This document shows positions 54,357 to 63,624 of a stretch of DNA of 64,000 bases, piece after piece. Source of the DNA: Saprospiraceae bacterium (GTDB lineage Bacteria > Bacteroidota > Bacteroidia > Chitinophagales > Saprospiraceae); NCBI GenBank assembly GCA_016711125.1, contig JADJTQ010000003.1, positions 1 through 64,000 on the forward strand, in the 5' to 3' direction. Position numbers and translations under genes: made by a program. The number at the start of each line of letters is the position of its first letter. The first letter of the stretch is position 1. The notes under the pieces are model-generated. The model saw only the letters and a list, made by a program, of their open reading frames with translations. It ran no database searches and was not told the DNA's origin.

Positions 54357-56035
54357 ATGAAACCAAATACTCAATACACAAAAAGTGGGCGCATAAATAT
54401 CGCTTATCAGGTGTTCGGAGATGGCATCGTTGACTTGGTTTACATACCGGGTTGGGTTTCTAATATTGACTATATGTGGAGTTGCCCGGAGCTGGTTGAG
54501 TTTCTCACATCTCTAAGTAGAATAGCCCGGGTCATTTTATTTGATAAACGAGGTACTGGCCTTTCCGACCGGATCGTGGAGTTATCAACCTTAGAAGAAC
54601 GTATGGATGACATTCGCGCGGTGATGGATGCTGTAGGATCCAAGAAGGCGGTGTTGTTCGGGCATTCTGAAGGAGGTTCTGTTTCAGCACTGTTTGCTGC
54701 CACCTACCCTGAAAGAACAATTTCTCTGATCACCTTTGGGGTTTTTGCCAAACGACGGTATGCTCCCGATTATCCATGGGCACCTACTGATGAAGAACGT
54801 CAGGCTGTATATGATATGATCGAAAATGGTTGGGGTAGTGGAGACATGAACTTGGCATCCCTTGCTCCTTCTAAAGCCCATGATGCTAGATTTATGGATT
54901 GGCTGGCCAGTTATTTCCGATCAGGAGCAAGCCCAAGTGCAGCTTTGAATTTGACAAGAATGAATACAGAAGTTGATATCATTGGAATTCTTCATTCGAT
55001 AAAGGTTCCGACGCTCTTGATGCAGCGAACTCATGACATTGATGTCAAAATTGAAGAAGGTCGATTTATTTCCAGGCACATCCCGGGAGCCAAGTTTGTT
55101 GAGTTTGATGGGTACGATCATCTGTTTTGGGTCGGAAATACCAAGAGATTCTTGAAGAAATCACCGCTTTTATCGGCAATCTGCAACCTCCCAAAAAATA
55201 TGAAAAAAAACTTATGACCATAGCATCGGTCAGCATCGTTGATAAGCTATCGAATGAAAAAGAACTACGCTCAGATGCAGATCCTGACAATCTAATCAAG
55301 CAGTTGGTCGATCGATATCGGGGCAAAATCGTTCATTATTCAAATCACTTTTTTTTAACAACTTTTGAAGGGCCCAGTAAGGCGGTGCATTGTGGGATCG
55401 ACATGCAGGATGCTATTAAGTCAATGGATGCCAGACTCGCAATTGGTATTCATATTGGTGAATGCCTGGTGTACAGTGATCAGGAAATCAGTGGTGAGGC
55501 AATAGATGTACTTAAAGATGTCCAGGCTCGGGTTCAACCGGATCAGATAGTCGTAACGCAGACCGTCAAAAACCTACTTTCTGGTGCAGGTTTAAACTTC
55601 GTCCATTGGGGCAGTTTATTGAATGCAGCTACCGGCCAACGACTTCCCCTCTTATCTGTGAAAGACAGGTTGAGAGAAGACATGGAAACTGGTTCGATTG
55701 ATTTTTATGCCTTATCAAAGAATGACTCTTTTCTCGAAAATGTGTTACAAAGCATTGAAAATCACTTGAGTAGTGAGCAATTTGGAGTTGAAAACCTATG
55801 TCGGGATATTGGCATAAGTGAACGTCAGCTGCAGCGAAAACTGAAACTCATCGCTAATAAATCGCCCAATCAAATGATCCGTTCGGTTCGGCTCCATCGG
55901 GCAAAAGAACTAATCTTGAGTAAAGATAGGGGTATAGCAGAAGCAGCCTTTGACACAGGATTTTCTAATCCGTCCTATTTTTCGAAATGCTTTAAGGAAG
56001 AGTTTGGCATACTACCATCTGCCCTGTGGTCATAG
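54357..56035 (+). CDS. Alpha/beta-hydrolase + degenerate nucleotide cyclase + AraC-type HTH fusion, frameshifted
   Basis: Three parts in one gene of 559 residues after bridging. (1) Residues 1 to about 270 form an alpha/beta-hydrolase of the type found at the front of many bacterial class III adenylate cyclases: VYIPGWVSNIDYMW, FDKRGTGLSD, nucleophile elbow GHSEGGS (Ser104), and DGYDHLFW with the likely catalytic His. (2) About 285-440 aligns with a class III cyclase domain (TTFEGPSKAVHCGIDMQDAI, AIGIHIGECLV, VVTQTVKNLLSG), but the metal-binding Asp sites read VSIVDK and YSNHFF instead of TDIVGS and TGDGF, so catalysis is probably lost. (3) About 455-559 is an AraC DNA-binding domain (GISERQLQRKLK; EAAFDTGFSNPSYFSKCFKE). 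Near 55144 one base is missing; repair gives GNTKEILEEITAF. Probably a ligand-sensing transcription factor (inference). Confidence 0.82.
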
Positions 56036-56227
56036 TTTAGTTCAGCATTCCTTTCTAGCATGGGATCCCAATGTCGGAATATTGTTATTTCCGTCGGATT
56101 TCTTCTAAATGATGTCGCAAATGAATCAGCATTAGGCGGGTATCTACTAACCACCACCTATCGTACGAACCTAACTTTGACTAGTAATCGCCAAACAGTT
56201 TATTAGCGAATCCATTTAAAAAATTCC

Positions 56228-57606
56228 ATGTCAGTGCTACTCCGCAACAAATCAATTTCGACAATTAATCACGACAGGTACTTTAACCAATTATTTGATA
56301 AAGAATTTGGTAGACTTGAAGAAAGAGGACAGATCTACCTGGACTATACAGGGGGAGGTATTTATGGATCCTCACAATTAAAAGAGCATTTTAAGCTATT
56401 GTCGGACTCCGTCTTGGGCAATCCTCACTCATCAAATCCAACATCGAGTTTTTCAACTGCCCTGGTTGAAGAAGCAAGAGAAGCAGTACTCGATTATTTC
56501 AATGCTCACGATTATTACTGCATTTTCACGCAAAATGCATCCAACGCCATTAAGATCATAGGTGAATGTTATCCGTTTAGTCAGGAAAGCAAGCTTTTAT
56601 TGCTGGCTGACAACCACAATTCAATCAATGGTATACGATCTTATTGCGCCTCTCGGAATGGTACTTACCAATATGCCGGCCTAACCCCTGATTTAAGAAT
56701 CGATCAGGCACATCTCAAAAATCTACTTTCATTGCCTTCGGAAAGAGCAAACAGCTTATTTGCTTTTCCCGCTCAATCTAATGCTTCCGGAGTCCAACAT
56801 AATCTGACCTGGGTACAAATAGCCCAACAAAAGGCTGGGATGTTTTACTTGATGCTTCGGCACTCGTACCCACGTCTAAGCTGGATTTGTCAATGGTGCG
56901 TCCTGAATTTGTGGCACTCTCTTTTTACAAGATGTTTGGATATCCTACTGGGATTGGCTGCCTGCTCGTCAAGAAAACTCACTTTGATAAATTAAAAAAA
57001 CCATGGTTCGCTGGAGGTACAGTCAAATTGGTATCCGTCAAAACCAATCATCATTTTCTTGCTGAAGCTCATGAACGATTTGAGAATGGCACTATCGATT
57101 ATCTCTCGATACCCGCAATTAAATTGGGCCTTGATTTTCTCAAAGAAGTAGGAATTGAGCGCATCTCTAGTCGGGTGAAATCTTTAAGTCACTACCTGTT
57201 TGAGGCCATTCACCCTTTACGACATGAGTCAGGCGCACCGATAGTCAGAATATATGGTCCCGAAGACAGAAAAGATTGTGGAGGAAGCATCACTATGAAT
57301 TTCTTTGATGCTTTGGGCAAGCAATATCCTTTTAAATGGGTGGAGAATCTAGCTAACACCAAATCGATTTCTGTTCGTACGGGTTGTTTTTGTAATCCCG
57401 GGGTTGATGAAATAAATCATGGTATCCTACCCACAGCATTAAACAACTATTTCAGCTCCAGAACAACGGTGGATTATGAGGAAATGACCAGAGACTTAAA
57501 TATACTGAGGGGTGCAGTTAGAGTTTCTGTGGGAATCGCAACCAGAAAACAAGATCTCGATACCTTCATAGATTTTGTGCATTCTTTCAAAGATCTGATT
57601 CTGTAA
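56228..57606 (+). CDS. Molybdenum-cofactor-sulfurase-like / class V aminotransferase-fold PLP enzyme, frameshifted
   Basis: This PLP protein has 459 residues after bridging. YLDYTGGGIYGSSQL, LGNPHSSNPTSS, FTQNASNAIK, the PLP lysine in SFYKMFGYPTGIGCLLV (about residue 238), and SVRTGCFCNPGVDE near the C-terminus are signatures of the NifS-like domain of eukaryotic MoCo sulfurase and its bacterial relatives; the cysteine in RTGCFCNPG would carry the persulfide. No MOSC domain follows, unlike full-length MoCo sulfurase. Near 56830 one G is missing; repair gives QQKGWDVLLDASALVPTSKL with the PLP Asp. The substrate is unknown; cysteine desulfurase or lyase activity is plausible. A possible -7 box TAACTTTG lies at 56172-56179. 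Confidence 0.8.
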
Positions 57607-58049
57607 CGTACTAACGCCTATCTCGCCTGGTAACTTATGTTAAAATGATTTCCAGCTTTCATTTTTTTGGAATGAGGATATTGTACTGAATTTACTTATC
57701 ATTCTCCTTCCCCAAAAAAGCAAGGGCCCCAATGACGTCATGTACTTTTTTGAAGTGAGCTGGTAAGGGATTTTCAAGCGAAATCAATATTTGCCAATTC
57801 AATATTTGCCCAGATCAAAATGAAATTTTACGTTATAGTCACTAATCTTTTGTGCCGTGGAGTTTGATATGCCGGTGGAGATGTTGGAGCAAAGTATCAT
57901 CGGTATTTGACAGCGCCGGGCAATCTTCAGAATCTGATTGAATTAGTATAATGACGCGCTATGGATGTCTCCGCTTTTTCCTACATTAGGTTTTTGCTAG
58001 GATGTCTCGAATCAGACATCGTCATTTTTCACAACCAATAATTTAGAAC
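57607..58049. other. 443-bp intergenic region with a direct repeat and an inverted repeat
   Basis: No gene is recognisable. tcaatatttgcc occurs twice (57784-57795 and 57799-57810), a 15-bp direct periodicity that could be a regulator site. A perfect 7-bp inverted repeat, gatgtct / agacatc (58001-58007 and 58014-58020), is followed by GTCATTTTT and lies 30 bp before the next ATG. It could be a terminator, attenuator or operator. Confidence 0.4.
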
Positions 58050-59429
58050 ATGAAACATTTCTCAAACTCACGTCGAAATATCCTCCGGTCCTTGGGATTA
58101 GGAGCTGCCGCTGCAGCCACCCCATTTCTGGCTAAAGCCGAAACTAAGGAAAAACCAATTTTCGAAATGCTACCGTAGGACTTCCACCACTGAAGATTAC
58201 CAAAGTTAAAGCGATTGCAACTTGTCCGCATGGAATAGAGCTAATTGTGGTCAAGGTCGAAACCAGTGAACCTGGCCTTTACGGATTGGGTTGTGCTACC
58301 TTTCGTCAGCGTGCGCATGCAGTGGTTGCTGCGATTGACAAATATCTTAATGACTTTTGTGTGGGCAGGGATATTGATAATATTGAAGATGTTTGGCAAG
58401 CCACCTATCAAAGTTCGTATTGGAGGAACGGGCCAGTACTCAATAACGCTCTGAGTGGATTAGATCAAGCGCTTTGGGATATCAAAGGCAAGAGAGCCAA
58501 TATGCCGGTATACCAGCTCTTGGGCGGTAAATGCCGCTTTGGGGTAGATTGTTATGCGCATGCTTCCGGTACTTCACCCCAGGAGGTAGCTGACAATGTC
58601 TCTCAGTTTATTGAAAAGGGTTTTAGACATGTTCGTATTCAGATGGGAGGCTATGGAGCTACTCAGTTACTTGGAGGGTACGGTTATTCCGGAGAGGCCC
58701 CCGAGCCCAATTTTAAGAAAGCAGGGTATGGCATGCCTGACGATAATTACATGGATTCGCTGGTATATACTAAGAGTGTCATTGATATTTTCGATAAGAC
58801 TCGTCAGCAATGTGGTGAGCAGGTAGAGCTTTTGCATGATATACATGAAAGAATACAGCCACTGGAAGCCATCAATTTAATCAAGGCACTTGAACAATAT
58901 CGACCATTTTTTATCGAAGACCCATTTTCACCGGAGAATAACCGATATTTTAAACTTTTACGTGAGCATACCACCGTACCTATAGCAATGGGTGAGCTCT
59001 TTAATAGTCCGCAGGAGTGGGTAGATCCGATTAAGGATCAGCTATTCGATTTTATCCGTATCCACATCAGCCAGGCCGGAGGTATTACACCTGCCATGAA
59101 AGTAGCTCGCATGGCAGAGATTTTTAACGTGCGACCTGCCTGGCACGGCCCTGGTGATGTCTCACCAGTCGGCCATGCTGCAAATGCACATATAGATTTT
59201 GCTGTTTGGAATTTTGGTATCCAGGAGTCTGTCTCGTTTACAGAAACCTTACAAACTATTTTCCCCAAGTTGTCCATATGTTAAAGATGGTTATATGTAT
59301 GTCAATGAAGTACCTGGCCTTGGTGTTGATGTAAATGAAAAGGAGGCAGCCAAATATCCATTGCCCGATGTACAGATGAACAACTGGACTCAGGTCCGTA
59401 AGCATGACGGAACAATTATTAGACCGTAG
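58050..59429 (+). CDS. Tat-exported enolase-superfamily (ManD/RspA-like) sugar acid dehydratase, two frameshifts
   Basis: The N-terminus has a twin-arginine signal: SRRNILRSLGLGAAAAA, then TPFLAKA. The mature part resembles the mannonate dehydratase/RspA branch of the enolase superfamily: GLDQALWDIKGKRANMPVYQ, HDIHERI and FIEDPF (metal ligands), AMGELF, RIHISQAGGITPA, AWHGPGDVSPVGHAANAHID. Two indels break the frame: a missing C near 58163 (repair gives PIFRNATVGLPPLKITK) and an extra A near 59263 (repair gives TIFPSCPYVKDGYM and the normal tail to WTQVRKHDGTIIRP). Bridged length is 459 residues. It probably dehydrates a sugar acid in the periplasm; the true substrate cannot be read from the sequence. 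Not in an operon with its neighbours. Confidence 0.84.
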
Positions 59430-59474
59430 CCGCATAGCTTCCACTTGCAGTTCGGCTAAAAAAAATCAACTTTT

Positions 59475-59506
59475 TTTGGCAACGTTTCAACAATTGTATA
59501 CATTTG
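59475..59506 (+). promoter_or_regulatory. Promoter of the aromatic amino-acid operon (Bacteroidota type)
   Basis: TACATTTG at 59499-59506 matches the -7 consensus TAnnTTTG. A TTTG at 59475-59478 lies 20 bp upstream, the normal -33 spacing. The box is 15 bp before the leader ATG. Confidence 0.7.
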
Positions 59507-59521
59507 CCACACATTTTAACA

Positions 59522-59578
59522 ATGAAACATTTACTTAACAGCCAGTTTTACTTTTACTTCTTTTATGGACGACCATAA
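59522..59578 (+). CDS. pheL: Phe/Tyr-rich leader peptide of the aromatic operon
   Basis: This 18-residue ORF reads MKHLLNSQFYFYFFYGRP. Codons 9-15 are seven aromatic codons in a row (four Phe, three Tyr). It sits between a good promoter and an intrinsic terminator just before the prephenate dehydratase gene, so it is a ribosome-mediated attenuator sensing both charged tRNA-Phe and tRNA-Tyr. It begins MKH like the his leader. Confidence 0.87.
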   Translation: MKHLLNSQFYFYFFYGRP

Positions 59579-59579
59579 A

Positions 59580-59641
59580 GAGGGACCTGGCATGTTATAC
59601 GCGAAATAAAATATGGGTCCCTCCGAGGACCCTTTTTTTTT
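59580..59641 (+). terminator. Attenuator terminator with competing antiterminator arm
   Basis: The terminator is gggtcc (59615-59620) paired with ggaccc (59627-59632), followed by nine T that end at the base before the pheA ATG. An antiterminator can form between gagggacc (59580-59587) and ggtccctc (59616-59623), 8 bp perfect, destroying the terminator. The gagggacc arm starts 2 nt after the leader stop, so a ribosome that finishes the peptide would cover it, while one stalled on the Phe/Tyr codons would leave it free. Confidence 0.87.
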
Positions 59642-60496
59642 ATGGACAATACGAAAATGAAGCAAGTTGCAATACAGGGTTATCCCGGAGCATTCCACGA
59701 GATCGCTGCACGTCTCTATTTTAATGGCACTCCGCTAGATGTCGTTCCGGCAGATACTTTTGAAGAGGTGGTTGCACTAGTAGAGAATAATGCCGGCGCT
59801 GATGTGGGGATGATGGCCATCGAAAATTCAATCGCGGGCAGTTTACTTTACAACTACAATCTCATCAACCGCTCTGCTTTACAGATTAGTGGTGAGGTTT
59901 ATCTCCGCATAAAACAAAACTTATTAGTGGTGCCCGGTACGGGTCTTGCGGATCTTGACGAGGTCCATTCACACTATATGGCCATCGCACAATGCAAAGA
60001 ATTTTTCAAAGCTTACCCAAAGATTAAACTGGTTGAGACCAAGGATACCGCTGAGAGTGCCCGATATATTTCGCAGCAGGGGCTCAAGACTACCGGAGCT
60101 ATTGCCAGTAGTTTGGCTGCTCAAATGTATGAACTTGAAATACTAAGAGAAAGTATCGAAACTAATAAGCTAAACTATACCCGGTTTATAGTTCTGGAGC
60201 ATTTTATGAATGTGCCGCATGACGAAGGGTTCAATAAGGTGAGTGTTTCTTTTGCCGTCAGTCACAAGACCGGAAGTCTTTATAAAGCCCTAAAGGTTTT
60301 AAATGACCTGGATGCAAACATGACCAAGATTCAATCAACACCGATTGCAGGCAGACCCTGGGAGTATTTGTTTTTCGTCGATTTTTTACTTGACGATACT
60401 GGTAAATTCGGTTCCGTGATCCAGGGACTTTCAGAGACAACTTTGGGGTTGAAGATATTGGGAAAATACAAAGCAGGCGAGCATCATGAAGATTAG
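59642..60496 (+). CDS. pheA: Prephenate dehydratase
   Basis: The enzyme turns prephenate into phenylpyruvate. 284 residues with a periplasmic-binding-like catalytic half (GYPGAFHEIAA, MAIENSIAGSL, and NYTRF containing the catalytic Thr-Arg-Phe triplet) and a C-terminal ACT domain (GSLYKAL, TKIQSTPIAGRPWEYLFF) that would bind Phe for feedback. No chorismate mutase domain here; that activity is fused to the last gene of the operon. The start at 59642 abuts the attenuator T-tract; the ATG at 59657 (MKQVAIQGYPG) is an equally good start. It overlaps the next gene by 11 bp. Confidence 0.94.
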   Translation: MDNTKMKQVAIQGYPGAFHEIAARLYFNGTPLDVVPADTFEEVVALVENNAGADVGMMAIENSIAGSLLYNYNLINRSALQISGEVYLRIKQNLLVVPGTGLADLDEVHSHYMAIAQCKEFFKAYPKIKLVETKDTAESARYISQQGLKTTGAIASSLAAQMYELEILRESIETNKLNYTRFIVLEHFMNVPHDEGFNKVSVSFAVSHKTGSLYKALKVLNDLDANMTKIQSTPIAGRPWEYLFFVDFLLDDTGKFGSVIQGLSETTLGLKILGKYKAGEHHED

Positions 60497-61655
60497 ATTG
60501 GCTGATAGGGTGGGGCAGGTGGAAGAATATTACTTCTCTACCAAGTTGAGGCAGATTGCTGAAATGCGAGCCCTTGGATTGGATGTGATCAATTTAGGCA
60601 TTGGTAGTCCGGATCTGAAGCCTTCACAGGCAGTGATCGATCGTTTAAGTCAGGAAGCTCAGCAAGAAGATCAACATGGCTATCAGTCATACATTGGAGT
60701 TCCCGAGCTTCGGGAAGCCATGGCTGCATGGTACAAGAGAAAGTTTGCGGTGGACTTAAATGCAGCTAACGAAATTTTGCCGCTCATTGGCTCCAAAGAA
60801 GGCATCATGCATCTTTCGATGACTTACCTCCAGGCTGGAGATCAGGTTCTGGTACCCAACCCGGGATATCCCACCTATCGTTCAGCTGCATTGCTGGCTG
60901 GTGCCGAAGTCGTGCATTATGATTTGACCGAATCAAACCACTGGCAGCCTCTGGTATCAGACCTGGAGAATAGGGATCTTTCAAAGGTAAAGATGATGTG
61001 GATTAATTATCCGCACATGCCCTCGGGCACTTTGGCATCGGCATCTTTATTTACCGATTTGGTTTCTTTTGCAAAAAGACATGAGATTTTGCTTTGTCAC
61101 GACAATCCTTATGCATTCATACTAAATAACGACCCTCAAAGTATTATGTCTATAGATGGCGCAAAAGAGGTGGCCGTAGAGCTAAATTCCCTGAGTAAGA
61201 CCTTTAATATGGCTGGTTGGCGAGTTGGTTTTATGGTGGGTAATGCCAATCGCATCTCAGAAGTACTGCGATTTAAAAGCAATATGGATTCTGGGATGTT
61301 TAAGCCTCTTCAATTGGCAGCTGTCGAAGCACTTAACCAAGCGGATGACTGGTATGATAGGGTTAACGATACCTATCAGTCACGGAGAATTGTGGCCGAA
61401 GAAATATTGATGGCCCTTGGATGTACCTTTGATTCAAAACAAGTCGGTATGTTCGTTTGGGCAAAAATACCGGCTCAGTATGTCGACGGATATGCATTGG
61501 CAGACCAAATATTGGAGGAAACCCACGTATTTATTACCCCAGGAAATATCTTCGGTGACAATGGTAGCAGGTTTATCAGAGTTTCACTGTGCAGCAAGGA
61601 ATCCGTATTGAAAACGGCTCTGGAAAGAATCAACCAATGGCAGATAAAACAATAA
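60486..61655 (+). CDS. Class I/II PLP aminotransferase (aromatic, LL-DAP-aminotransferase-like)
   Basis: 389 residues, intact. Fold-type I motifs: NLGIGSPDL, GYQSYIGVPELREAMAAWY, PNPGYPTYRS, CHDNPYAF, and SLSKTFNMAGWRVGFMVGN with the PLP lysine at residue 238; C-terminal SRFIRVSLC with the carboxylate-binding Arg. Placed between prephenate dehydratase and prephenate dehydrogenase, it most likely does the final transamination of phenylpyruvate and 4-hydroxyphenylpyruvate to Phe and Tyr (inference from context). Confidence 0.9.
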   Translation: MKIRLADRVGQVEEYYFSTKLRQIAEMRALGLDVINLGIGSPDLKPSQAVIDRLSQEAQQEDQHGYQSYIGVPELREAMAAWYKRKFAVDLNAANEILPLIGSKEGIMHLSMTYLQAGDQVLVPNPGYPTYRSAALLAGAEVVHYDLTESNHWQPLVSDLENRDLSKVKMMWINYPHMPSGTLASASLFTDLVSFAKRHEILLCHDNPYAFILNNDPQSIMSIDGAKEVAVELNSLSKTFNMAGWRVGFMVGNANRISEVLRFKSNMDSGMFKPLQLAAVEALNQADDWYDRVNDTYQSRRIVAEEILMALGCTFDSKQVGMFVWAKIPAQYVDGYALADQILEETHVFITPGNIFGDNGSRFIRVSLCSKESVLKTALERINQWQIKQ

Positions 61656-61668
61656 AGGTCTGGATCAT

Positions 61669-62508
61669 ATGATCATCACAATAATCGGTATCGGTCTGAT
61701 CGGTGGCTCACTAGCCCTGTCACTTAAGCAAAATAATTATGCGAGTTGGGTATTGGGCGTTGACCAGAATCCAGTACATGGCGAGCGGGCAGTTGAGCTC
61801 GGAATTGTGGACGAAGTGGTGTCGTTTGATGAAGGGATTGCTAAGGCCGATGTAGTCATTATTGCCGTCCCGGTCAATGCTATCGTTCAGATACTGCCTC
61901 GCGTACTTGACCGGGTAGATCGCCAGATTGTGATCGACGTAGGATCGACAAAGGAAAGTATAGTCAATTCGGTGCTTCGGCATGCCAAACGCGGCAGATT
62001 TGTTGCTACCCATCCGATGGCTGGAACCGAATACTCTGGACCAGAAGCAGCTATTTCCGATCTTTTTACTGGCAAATGCACGGTACTGGTCGATAAAGAA
62101 AATTCGGATGAAGATGCATTATCTGAGATACAGCGATTATATCAATCATTGTCGATGAATATCGTTTATCATCAGTCACATGAGCATGATATTCATACAG
62201 CCTATATTTCACACATTTCTCATATCAGCTCTTTTGCCCTGGCTCTAACTGTACTGGAAAAGGAGAAAAATGAAAAACGCATATTTGAACTTGCCGGTGG
62301 TGGATTTAGCAGCACCGTGCGTTTAGCGAAAAGTAGTCCGGATACCTGGGTGCCAATTTTTGAGCAAAACCGAGACTATGTGTTAGATGTTCTCGACGAA
62401 CATATTAATACGATCAGCCAGTTTCGCACCCTGCTGATCAAGAAAGATTTTGAATCATTTTATAAATTGATACAACAAGCAAACCAAATCAGAAGAATCG
62501 TTAAATAA
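61669..62508 (+). CDS. tyrA: Prephenate dehydrogenase
   Basis: It oxidatively decarboxylates prephenate to 4-hydroxyphenylpyruvate for Tyr. 279 residues: Rossmann motif GIGLIGGS (residues 7-14), DVGSTKESI, THPMAGTEYSG (active-site His), HDIHTAYISHISHISSFALA and a helical C-terminal dimer domain. No ACT domain is visible. Starts 13 bp after the aminotransferase stop. Confidence 0.94.
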   Translation: MIITIIGIGLIGGSLALSLKQNNYASWVLGVDQNPVHGERAVELGIVDEVVSFDEGIAKADVVIIAVPVNAIVQILPRVLDRVDRQIVIDVGSTKESIVNSVLRHAKRGRFVATHPMAGTEYSGPEAAISDLFTGKCTVLVDKENSDEDALSEIQRLYQSLSMNIVYHQSHEHDIHTAYISHISHISSFALALTVLEKEKNEKRIFELAGGGFSSTVRLAKSSPDTWVPIFEQNRDYVLDVLDEHINTISQFRTLLIKKDFESFYKLIQQANQIRRIVK

Positions 62509-62517
62509 AAAAAAATT

Positions 62518-63624
62518 ATGAAAATGGATATCAAATTACCTATTCCAAGACCGCAAAACCGGCCTATCATCATCACCGGTCCTTGCAGTGCTGAAACTGA
62601 AGAGCAGGTGATGAAGACTGCCCAAATGATCGTTGATCAGAATCTGGAAATAGACATGTTCAGGGCCGGTATTTGGAAACCCCGTACCAGACCAGGATCT
62701 TTCGAAGGTATCGGATTTGAAGGATTGAAGTGGCTAAAGAAAGTGAAAGACACTTTTGGATTCAAAATAACGACCGAAGTCGCCAATACACAACATGTTT
62801 TCGATGCATTGAAGATTGGTATTGATGCGGTTTGGATTGGAGCAAGAACTACGGTTAATCCATTTTCAGTGCAGGAAGTGGCCGATGCTTTGAAAGGAGT
62901 GGATATCCCCGTTTTTATAAAAAATCCAATTAACCCGGATTTGGAGTTGTGGAAAGGGGCAGTAGAGCGCATCTACAATGCCGGGATCACCCGGATAGGT
63001 CTAATTCACCGAGGTTTTTCAAAATTTGGCAATACGATCTATCGAAATGTACCAGAATGGCAAATCCCAATTGAATTAAAAAGGACATTTCCCGATATGA
63101 TGATCATCGTTGACTCCTCTCATATTTGTGGCAATCGCGAGCTTCTTTTAGAAGTGTCTCAAACAGCATTGGATCTCAATTATGACGGGGTCATGCTTGA
63201 GTCTCATTGCGATCCAAGTAATGCCTGGAGTGATGCCAAGCAGCAAGTGACACCATTTCAGCTGAAAGAGCAAATTATCGATCGCTTGCAAATGAGGCAT
63301 TCAGGAGTAGGTGACCAGGTTTTTCACCACAATATTGAGGATCTCCGACAGAGGATTGATGCCATCGATAAAGAACTCATCCAGATGATGGGCAACCGCA
63401 TGAAGGTCTCTCAGAAGATTGGCGAGTACAAAAAGCAGAATAACATAGCTGTACTCCAACCTGATCGCTGGAATGAGATCATTGACAAGGCAATGCAGAT
63501 GGCAGGACCACTTGATCTGAGTGAAGAATTTATTTCAAAAGTGCTGAAAGCCATCCATCAGGAGTCAATAAATCACCAGGAGAGGATTATGCAGGGAGAC
63601 AGAAAGAACGAGCAGGTCAATTGA
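62518..63624 (+). CDS. aroG: Bifunctional DAHP synthase (type I-beta) / chorismate mutase (AroQ)
   Basis: Residues 1 to about 265 are a DAHP synthase TIM barrel, the entry step of the shikimate pathway: ITGPCSAETEEQV, FRAGIWKPRTRPGSFEG, TEVANTQHV, VWIGARTTVNPFSVQEVADAL, IGLIHRGFS, DSSHICGNRE, MLESHCDPSNAWSDAKQQ. About 275-360 is an AroQ chorismate mutase (EDLRQRIDAIDKELIQMMGN, RMKVSQKIGEYKK). The C-terminal mutase supplies prephenate for pheA and tyrA and can act as the feedback domain for the synthase, as known in related fusions. Starts 9 bp after tyrA. The symbol is by analogy only. Confidence 0.93.
   Translation: MKMDIKLPIPRPQNRPIIITGPCSAETEEQVMKTAQMIVDQNLEIDMFRAGIWKPRTRPGSFEGIGFEGLKWLKKVKDTFGFKITTEVANTQHVFDALKIGIDAVWIGARTTVNPFSVQEVADALKGVDIPVFIKNPINPDLELWKGAVERIYNAGITRIGLIHRGFSKFGNTIYRNVPEWQIPIELKRTFPDMMIIVDSSHICGNRELLLEVSQTALDLNYDGVMLESHCDPSNAWSDAKQQVTPFQLKEQIIDRLQMRHSGVGDQVFHHNIEDLRQRIDAIDKELIQMMGNRMKVSQKIGEYKKQNNIAVLQPDRWNEIIDKAMQMAGPLDLSEEFISKVLKAIHQESINHQERIMQGDRKNEQVN

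Noticed and set aside
59425..59452. tagccg...cggcta plus A-run as a terminator after the enolase gene
   Set aside because: The stem is only 6 bp around a loop of about 16 bases and is followed by A, not T, on the coding strand.
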